Shown here: positions 61,041 to 64,000 of the stretch, piece after piece
Numbering within the stretch: the first letter of the stretch is position 1
Layout of the letters: every line of letters starts with the position of its first letter
Assembly: GCF_009650765.1 (NCBI RefSeq)
Contig: NZ_CP045740.1
Span: forward strand, 1,922,001-1,986,000
Origin: Streptomyces sp. SUK 48
Lineage (GTDB): Bacteria > Actinomycetota > Actinomycetes > Streptomycetales > Streptomycetaceae
Direction: 5' to 3'
DNA length: 64,000 bases
Translations under genes and position numbers: made by a program
The notes under the pieces: generated by a model
The model's database searches: none
Told to the model about the DNA's origin: nothing
What the model saw: only the letters and a program-made list of their open reading frames with translations

Positions 61041-61709
61041 TCAGGTGCTTCGGCGCACCCCGCGTGACACGGTGACCCGGGCGGCCGCCCAGAACAGCAG
61101 GAGGGTCACCAGGGCCAGCCCGGCGACCAGGGCCGCGCCGCCCACGACCTTCTCGTAGTCGCGCTGGTAGAGGCCGTCGATGATGTACCGGCCGAGCCCG
61201 CCGAGACCGACGTACGCCGCGATGGTCGCGGTGGAGATGATCTGCACGGCCGCCGTGCGCAGCCCGGAGAAGATCAGCGGCAGCGCGACCGGCACCTCGA
61301 CCCGGAACAGCACCCGCCCCTCCGACATCCCCATCCCCCGGGCCGCGTCCACCGGGGACGGGTCGACGGTGCGCACCGCCTCGTAGGTGGTGACCAGGAT
61401 CGGCGGTACGGCGAGCACCACCAGCGGGATCATCACCGGCACCAGGCCGAGCCCGATCCACAGGACCATCAGCACCAGCAGCCCGAAGCTGGGCAGCGCC
61501 CGCCCGGCGGTGGCGATCAGCGCGAGCGCGTTGCCGCCCCGGCCGTAGTGTCCGGTGACCAGGCCGACGGGCAGCCCGATCACGGCGGCGATCAGCAGCG
61601 CCTCCAGCGAGTAGGTGACGTGCTCGGCGAGCCGGGCCGGTATGCCGTCGTAGCCGTGCCAGTGGGCGCCGTCGCCGAAGAAGGCGTGGACGAGGTTCAG
61701 TACGTTCAC
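61041..61709 (-). CDS. Osmoprotectant ABC transporter permease
   Basis: A 222-residue permease of the OpuCB/OpuCD type with about five helices (HVTYSLEALLIAAVIGLPVGLVTGHYG, SFGLLVLMVLWIGLGLVPVMIPLVVLAVPPIL, AALVAGLALVTLLLFWAAARV) and the coupling loop DAARGMGMSEGRVLFRVEVPVALPLIFSGLRTAAVQIISTATIAAYVG. GTG at 61709 overlaps the stop of the preceding permease gene by 4 bp. Confidence 0.92.
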   Translation of the reverse strand: MNVLNLVHAFFGDGAHWHGYDGIPARLAEHVTYSLEALLIAAVIGLPVGLVTGHYGRGGNALALIATAGRALPSFGLLVLMVLWIGLGLVPVMIPLVVLAVPPILVTTYEAVRTVDPSPVDAARGMGMSEGRVLFRVEVPVALPLIFSGLRTAAVQIISTATIAAYVGLGGLGRYIIDGLYQRDYEKVVGGAALVAGLALVTLLLFWAAARVTVSRGVRRST

Positions 61710-62362
61710 CGGGCGGTGGCCTTCCTCGTCGGCATCCAGGGGGTCAGCAGTCGGCGCAGGAGGACCAGCAGGGCATCGGCGAGGACGCCCAGCACCGCCG
61801 TGGTCAGGACCGAGTTAACGGCCAGGGCGGGCCGGTGGTAGGTGTTGGCGTCGTAGAGCATGTTGCCCAGGGCGCCCTGGTTGCCGATGAGCATGCCGAC
61901 GCTGACCAGGGACAGGCTGGAGATGACCGCCACCCGCAGGCCCGCGATGATCGCCGGTGCGGCGATGGGGAGCTGGACCTGGAGATAGCGGCGCAGCGGG
62001 CCGAAGCCCATCGCCTCGGCGGCGGCCAGTGTCTCCTGCGGCACCGAGCGGACGCCGTCCACGATGCCGGGGACCAGCACCACCAGGCTGTAGACCGCGA
62101 GCGGGATCATCACCGTGGTCTCGCTCTGCCCGAAGTAGTCGATGAGGACGACGAAGAAGGCGAGCGAGGGGATGGAGTAGAGCACGGTGGTCAGACCGAG
62201 CACGGGCGGGTAGATCCAGCGGAAGCGGGCGCACAGCTGGGCGACGGGCAGCGCGACGACCAGCCCGGCCAGCACCGGGATCAGCGCCTCGCGCAGATGC
62301 AGTCCGACGAGACCGAGGTAGGTGTACTGGAGGTCGCTCGGCAGATCGAAGAAGCCGTTCAC
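61706..62362 (-). CDS. Osmoprotectant ABC transporter permease
   Basis: A 218-residue permease, the second of the pair. HLREALIPVLAGLVVALPVAQLCARF, VLGLTTVLYSIPSLAFFVVLIDYFG and AEAMGFGPLRRYLQVQLPIAAPAIIAGLRVAVISSLSLVSVGMLIG (coupling loop) show the OpuC pattern. GTG at 62362 overlaps the ATPase stop as GTGA. The two permeases with a QAT-type binding protein form a glycine betaine, carnitine or choline importer. Confidence 0.92.
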   Translation of the reverse strand: MNGFFDLPSDLQYTYLGLVGLHLREALIPVLAGLVVALPVAQLCARFRWIYPPVLGLTTVLYSIPSLAFFVVLIDYFGQSETTVMIPLAVYSLVVLVPGIVDGVRSVPQETLAAAEAMGFGPLRRYLQVQLPIAAPAIIAGLRVAVISSLSLVSVGMLIGNQGALGNMLYDANTYHRPALAVNSVLTTAVLGVLADALLVLLRRLLTPWMPTRKATAR

Positions 62363-63471
62363 CGGGCGGCCTTCACTCCGGCGCCGGCCCGGCCGTGCGC
62401 CGTGCGGATCGCCTCCCCGATGGTCTGCTGCGAGACGACGCCCACGGCGCGCCCCTCGCCGTCCACGGCGACCGCCCATCCGGTCGGCGACAGCACGGCC
62501 CCGTCCAGGGCGGTGCGCAGCGAGTCGGTGCCGGGCCGGAACGGCCGCCCGTGGTCCAGGAGCCGGTCCCGGTCCAGCGGAGCGCCGGGCTCGGCCCAGC
62601 CGAGCGGCCGGCCGTCGGCGTCGGTGACCAGGAGGTAGGGGGCGTCGGCCGCGGCGGCGAGCCGCTCCGCGTCCGCGTCGAGCGGGACGAGCGGCGCGGT
62701 CGCGAGCTCCAGCGCGTCGGACGGGAAGAAGGACAGCCGCCGGATGCCCCGGTCGGCGCCGAGGAAGTCCTCCACGAAGGCGTCGGCGGGTGCGCTGAGC
62801 ATCTCGGCCGGCGGCGCGAACTGGGCCAGCCGGCCGCCCTCGCGCAGCACGGCGACCATGGTGCCCAGCTTGATCGCCTCGTCGATGTCGTGCGTGACGA
62901 AGACGATCGTCTTGCCCAACTCGTCCTGGATGCGCAGCAGTTCGTCTTGGAGTCCCTTGCGGACCACGGGGTCGACGGCGGAGAACGGCTCGTCCATCAG
63001 CAGCACCGGCGGATCGGCGGCGAGCGCGCGGGCCACGCCGACGCGCTGCTGCTGGCCGCCGGAGAGCTGGTACGGATAGCGCCGCGCGAGGGCGGTGTCC
63101 AGGCCGACCCGCTCCATCAGTTCCGCGGCCCGCTCGCGCGCCTTCTGCTTGTTCCAGCCGAGCAGCCGGGGCACGGTGGCGATGTTGTCGAGGATGGTGC
63201 GGTGCTGGAAGAGCCCCGCGTTCTGGATGACGTACCCCATCGAACGCCGCAGGGAGTTGACCGGCTGGCGGCGGATGTCCGCGCCATCCAGGAGGATGCT
63301 GCCCTCGGTGGGCTCCACCATCCGGTTGATCATCCGCAGGGTCGTCGTCTTGCCGCAGCCGGAGGGCCCGACGAGGACGGTGATCGCCCGGTCCGGTATC
63401 TCCAGCGACAGCCGGTCGACCGCGACCGTACCGTCGTCGTACCGCTTCGTGACTGCATCTATCCGTATCAA
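62359..63471 (-). CDS. Osmoprotectant ABC transporter ATP-binding protein
   Basis: A 370-residue ATPase, first gene of the importer operon. Walker A VGPSGCGKTTTLRMINR, signature YQLSGGQQQRVGVARAL, Walker B VLLMDEPFSAVDP and switch His in VFVTHDIDEAIKLG. The C-terminal 100 residues (YLLVTDADGRPLGWAEPG, GWAVAVDGEGRAVGVVSQQTIGEAI) look like a reduced pair of CBS modules, used in OpuCA for sensing. TTG at 63471 is preferred since the family starts IRIDAVTKRYDDGTVAVD; GTG at 63483 would add four residues. Osmotic regulation is likely but no site is recognised. Confidence 0.92.
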   Translation of the reverse strand: MIRIDAVTKRYDDGTVAVDRLSLEIPDRAITVLVGPSGCGKTTTLRMINRMVEPTEGSILLDGADIRRQPVNSLRRSMGYVIQNAGLFQHRTILDNIATVPRLLGWNKQKARERAAELMERVGLDTALARRYPYQLSGGQQQRVGVARALAADPPVLLMDEPFSAVDPVVRKGLQDELLRIQDELGKTIVFVTHDIDEAIKLGTMVAVLREGGRLAQFAPPAEMLSAPADAFVEDFLGADRGIRRLSFFPSDALELATAPLVPLDADAERLAAAADAPYLLVTDADGRPLGWAEPGAPLDRDRLLDHGRPFRPGTDSLRTALDGAVLSPTGWAVAVDGEGRAVGVVSQQTIGEAIRTAHGRAGAGVKAAR

Positions 63472-63602
63472 AACGCCGAACACCCTTCGGGTCTGACAGC
63501 TCTCCGCCCGCCCGCGGCCACGGTTCGGCCGACGACGCGCGGGCCGCTGCCGCGAGAGTCTAGACGGCAACGGCCCGGCTCATCCGGCCTGTGCGAGGCG
63601 GG

Positions 63603-64000
63603 TCAGCCCTCCTCGGGCGCCAGCCTCAGCGAGATCGAGTTGATGCAGTACCGCTGGTCGGTGGGGGTCGGATACCCCTCCCCCGCGAAGACATGCCCGA
63701 GGTGCGAGCCGCAGCGGGCGCAGCGCACCTCGGTGCGGACCATCCCGTGCGAGCGGTCCTCGATCAGCTCCACGGCGTCGGTGTCCTTCGGGTCGAAGAA
63801 GGACGGCCAGCCGCAGTGCGAGGCGAACTTGGTCTCCGAGGTGAACAGTTCGGCCCCGCAGGCGCGGCAGGAGTAGACGCCCTTGGCCGTGGTGTCCGTG
63901 TACTCACCGGCGAAGGCGGGCTCGGTCCCGGCCTGGCGCAGCACCGCGTACTCGCCCGGACTCAGCTCCGCGCGCCACTGCTCGTCCGGCTTCTCGATGT
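63603..64000 (-). CDS. msrB: Peptide-methionine (R)-S-oxide reductase, 5' end cut by window edge
   Basis: At least 132 residues are visible up to the right edge; the start codon is outside. MsrB reduces methionine-R-sulfoxide in proteins. The visible part starts IEKPDEQWRAELSPGEYAVLRQAGTEPAFAGEYTDT, the standard MsrB opening, then CRAC and CARC zinc cysteines, FASHCGWPSFFDP and the catalytic Cys in QRYCINSISLRL. The end is APEEG. Not associated with the importer operon beyond its position 132 bp upstream of it. Confidence 0.96.
   Translation of the reverse strand, partial: IEKPDEQWRAELSPGEYAVLRQAGTEPAFAGEYTDTTAKGVYSCRACGAELFTSETKFASHCGWPSFFDPKDTDAVELIEDRSHGMVRTEVRCARCGSHLGHVFAGEGYPTPTDQRYCINSISLRLAPEEG

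Overview
The window is high-GC DNA packed with genes that use GTG and TTG starts freely and often overlap as ATGA or GTGA. Gene content (geosmin synthase, a CprB-type gamma-butyrolactone receptor, a subtilisin-inhibitor protein, DUF6230/DUF6114 proteins, an SAV2148-type HEPN protein, alditol oxidase) points firmly to the genus Streptomyces. From memory, the run from alditol oxidase through the sulfate genes to geosmin synthase and cprB resembles, in reverse, the SCO6147 to SCO6071 part of the Streptomyces coelicolor chromosome. I see no rRNA, tRNA, CRISPR array, insertion sequence or prophage. It reads as chromosomal arm or core-border DNA with a metabolic and accessory mix.

Layout. 1-20419: mixed catabolic and hypothetical genes: a radical SAM protein cut by the left edge, a 2-hydroxyacid dehydrogenase, alditol oxidase, a large palindromic intergenic element, a GH2 beta-galactosidase, hydrolases, homocysteine S-methyltransferase, a frameshifted carboxylesterase, a two-gene unit (isocitrate lyase/PEP mutase-like enzyme plus a tiny secreted protein), a BrkB-type membrane protein, an acyl-CoA dehydrogenase with a shifted 3' end, a GAF regulator, a secreted protein and a GNAT enzyme. 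20420-30003: a sulfur-assimilation block all on the plus strand: a 27-residue leader peptide, sulfite reductase, a small CX2C/CX2C protein, APS reductase, APS kinase, both ATP sulfurylase subunits, an SsuABC-type ABC importer and a sirohydrochlorin chelatase that can supply siroheme to the reductase. 30044-35658: small enzymes, a DnaQ-like exonuclease and an SAV2148-family protein. 35939-45242: glycogen/trehalose genes glgX, treY and treZ, with treZ separated by a lipoamide dehydrogenase remnant, an M14 peptidase, a subtilisin-type inhibitor and an FHA protein. 45258-50264: a phosphotransferase-like protein, an M24 peptidase, an orphan PDZ protein and a phenoxazinone-synthase-like multicopper oxidase. 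50384-56557: geosmin synthase, a coupled hydrolase/P450 pair, an ARMT1-like protein and cprB with a good operator candidate. 56867-64000: secreted and membrane proteins of unknown function, a TerB protein, a four-gene OpuC-type compatible-solute importer, and MsrB cut by the right edge.

How it fits together. The sulfur block is the most coherent unit: uptake, activation, two reduction steps and cofactor supply in one direction behind a likely attenuating leader. Several perfect or near-perfect GC-rich hairpins mark transcription-unit ends (11049, 16646, 40536, 59944). Two gene ends are out of frame exactly at runs of G, which suggests either sequencing indels or recent mutation.
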